In this document: positions 21,746-22,145 of the stretch, in pieces | How positions within the stretch are numbered: position 1 is the first letter of the stretch | How the letters are laid out: every line of letters begins with the position of its first letter | Assembly: GCA_046484975.1 (NCBI GenBank) | Contig: JAWOHX010000108.1 | Location: 1-22,145 of the forward strand | DNA length: 22,145 bases | Reading direction: 5' to 3' | Source: JAWOHX01 sp046484975 | Lineage (GTDB): Bacteria > Bacillota > Clostridia > DUPQ01 | The notes under the pieces: generated by a model | The model's input: only the letters and a program-made list of their open reading frames with translations | What the model was told of the DNA's origin: nothing | Database searches by the model: none | Translations under genes and position numbers: made by a program

Positions 21746-22145
21746 AGTCGACCGTTACCTTGACCGCCTCTCGGGTGACCAAGCCGCGTTGCTCGCAGAA
21801 CAGCTTGACGTCGCCGCAGTCGAAGACGGTCAACTGGGTGTTGGGCGTTTGGCCCTGGTCCTCGTAGCCGAAACGTCCGCCCAGGCTGACGACGCTCTTG
21901 GGCGCGGCGCCGAGTGGCATGGCCCATCGCGCGATGTCAAGTTGATGCGTGCCGAGATTCCCGATCTCGCCGTTGCCGAAATCCCAGATCCAGTGCCAGT
22001 CGTAATGCACAAGATTGGTACGGTGCGGATGCATGGTTGCCGGGCCAGTCCAGAGATGGTAGTCAAGCTGCTCGGGCGGTTTCTCCGGGCTGCGGATGCC
22101 GATGCTCAAGCGAGGTCGGTTCGTGTAAACGCAGGCGAGCAGCAG
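21741..22145 (-). CDS. Internal fragment of a Gfo/Idh/MocA dehydrogenase
   Basis: A frame open at the right edge encodes about 135 residues including SIGIRSPEKPPEQLDYHLW, TGPA, HYDWHWIWDFGNGEIGN, LGTHQLDIARW and GGRFGYEDQGQTPNTQ. These are the substrate-domain hallmarks of the large Gfo/Idh/MocA subgroup common in Planctomycetes and Verrucomicrobia; the H-Q-x-D segment contains the usual catalytic region. The N-terminal Rossmann part lies beyond the window. On the left the frame runs across the join into DsrE sequence in the wrong frame and stops at 21699. Base composition is higher in GC, with more GCG and CGC codons, than in the rest of the window. It differs clearly from the similar-family gene at 11037. 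It probably does not belong to this genome. Confidence 0.72.

Noticed and set aside
21425..21763. A plus-strand frame of 112 codons
   Set aside because: It is antisense to the DsrE gene and crosses the suspected junction, with no recognisable domain.
1..22145. CRISPR arrays, insertion sequences, tRNA or rRNA genes
   Set aside because: I looked for regularly spaced direct repeats, transposase motifs, cloverleaf arms with CCA ends and conserved rRNA stretches, and saw none.

Overview
The window looks like a piece of a Bacillota (Firmicutes, probably Clostridia-type) chromosome of fairly high GC. The reasons are strong AGGAGG-type ribosome binding sites, TTG and GTG starts, sigma-A-like promoters with extended -10 boxes, two cis-acting riboswitches with intrinsic terminators, lipoproteins with Gram-positive-style signal peptides, and a Bacillus-like purine gene order. 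The assignment rests on style and gene order, because no marker gene is present.

Left edge (1-540): an AT-rich stretch unlike the rest. It holds the 3' end of an unrecognised gene and a 48-residue SpoVT/AbrB-fold DNA-binding protein on the minus strand, with its own promoter, a palindrome between the promoter boxes and a strong terminator. No toxin gene accompanies it.

Purine operon (553-8989, plus strand): a promoter, a guanine-type purine riboswitch and its terminator lead into purE-purF-purM-purH-purD. The run continues, mostly with overlapping or abutting genes, into nadD, yqeK (HD-domain Ap4A hydrolase family), rsfS and a TIM-barrel sugar-phosphate isomerase/epimerase-like gene, and ends at a near-perfect terminator hairpin. 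The order matches the classical Bacillus operon with purK, B, C, S, Q, L and purN missing. The guanine switch would turn off the whole set when guanine is plentiful, except that a possible internal promoter precedes rsfS.

Middle (9017-13268): a YdhF-like aldo/keto reductase (minus), a small ankyrin-repeat lipoprotein (plus), and a likely catabolic pair made of a Gfo/Idh/MocA oxidoreductase and a second TIM-barrel isomerase/epimerase (plus).

Vitamin B12 uptake (13237-16342, minus): promoter, cobalamin riboswitch, intrinsic terminator, then a BtuF-like lipoprotein, BtuC-like permease and BtuD-like ATPase. The last gene overlaps the TIM-barrel gene tail to tail.

Right part (16396-20876): an unusual acyltransferase with a zinc ribbon is translationally coupled to a GltS-type sodium/glutamate symporter. 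A shared terminator follows, and then an MsbA/LmrA-type ABC exporter on the minus strand.

Right end (20905-22145): three broken genes are joined abruptly. They are the 5' part of a zinc-ribbon methyltransferase, the 3' part of a DsrE-family gene, and an internal piece of a Gfo/Idh/MocA dehydrogenase whose sequence style and protein subtype differ from the rest. This reads as rearrangement or, more likely, chimeric assembly at a contig end, so gene content right of about 21240 should not be trusted as one locus.

I found no CRISPR array, transposase, tRNA or rRNA. I cannot claim a wholly new system. The best leads are the purine riboswitch with enlarged kissing loops, the acyltransferase-zinc ribbon protein coupled to GltS, and the orphan AbrB-like gene with its palindrome.
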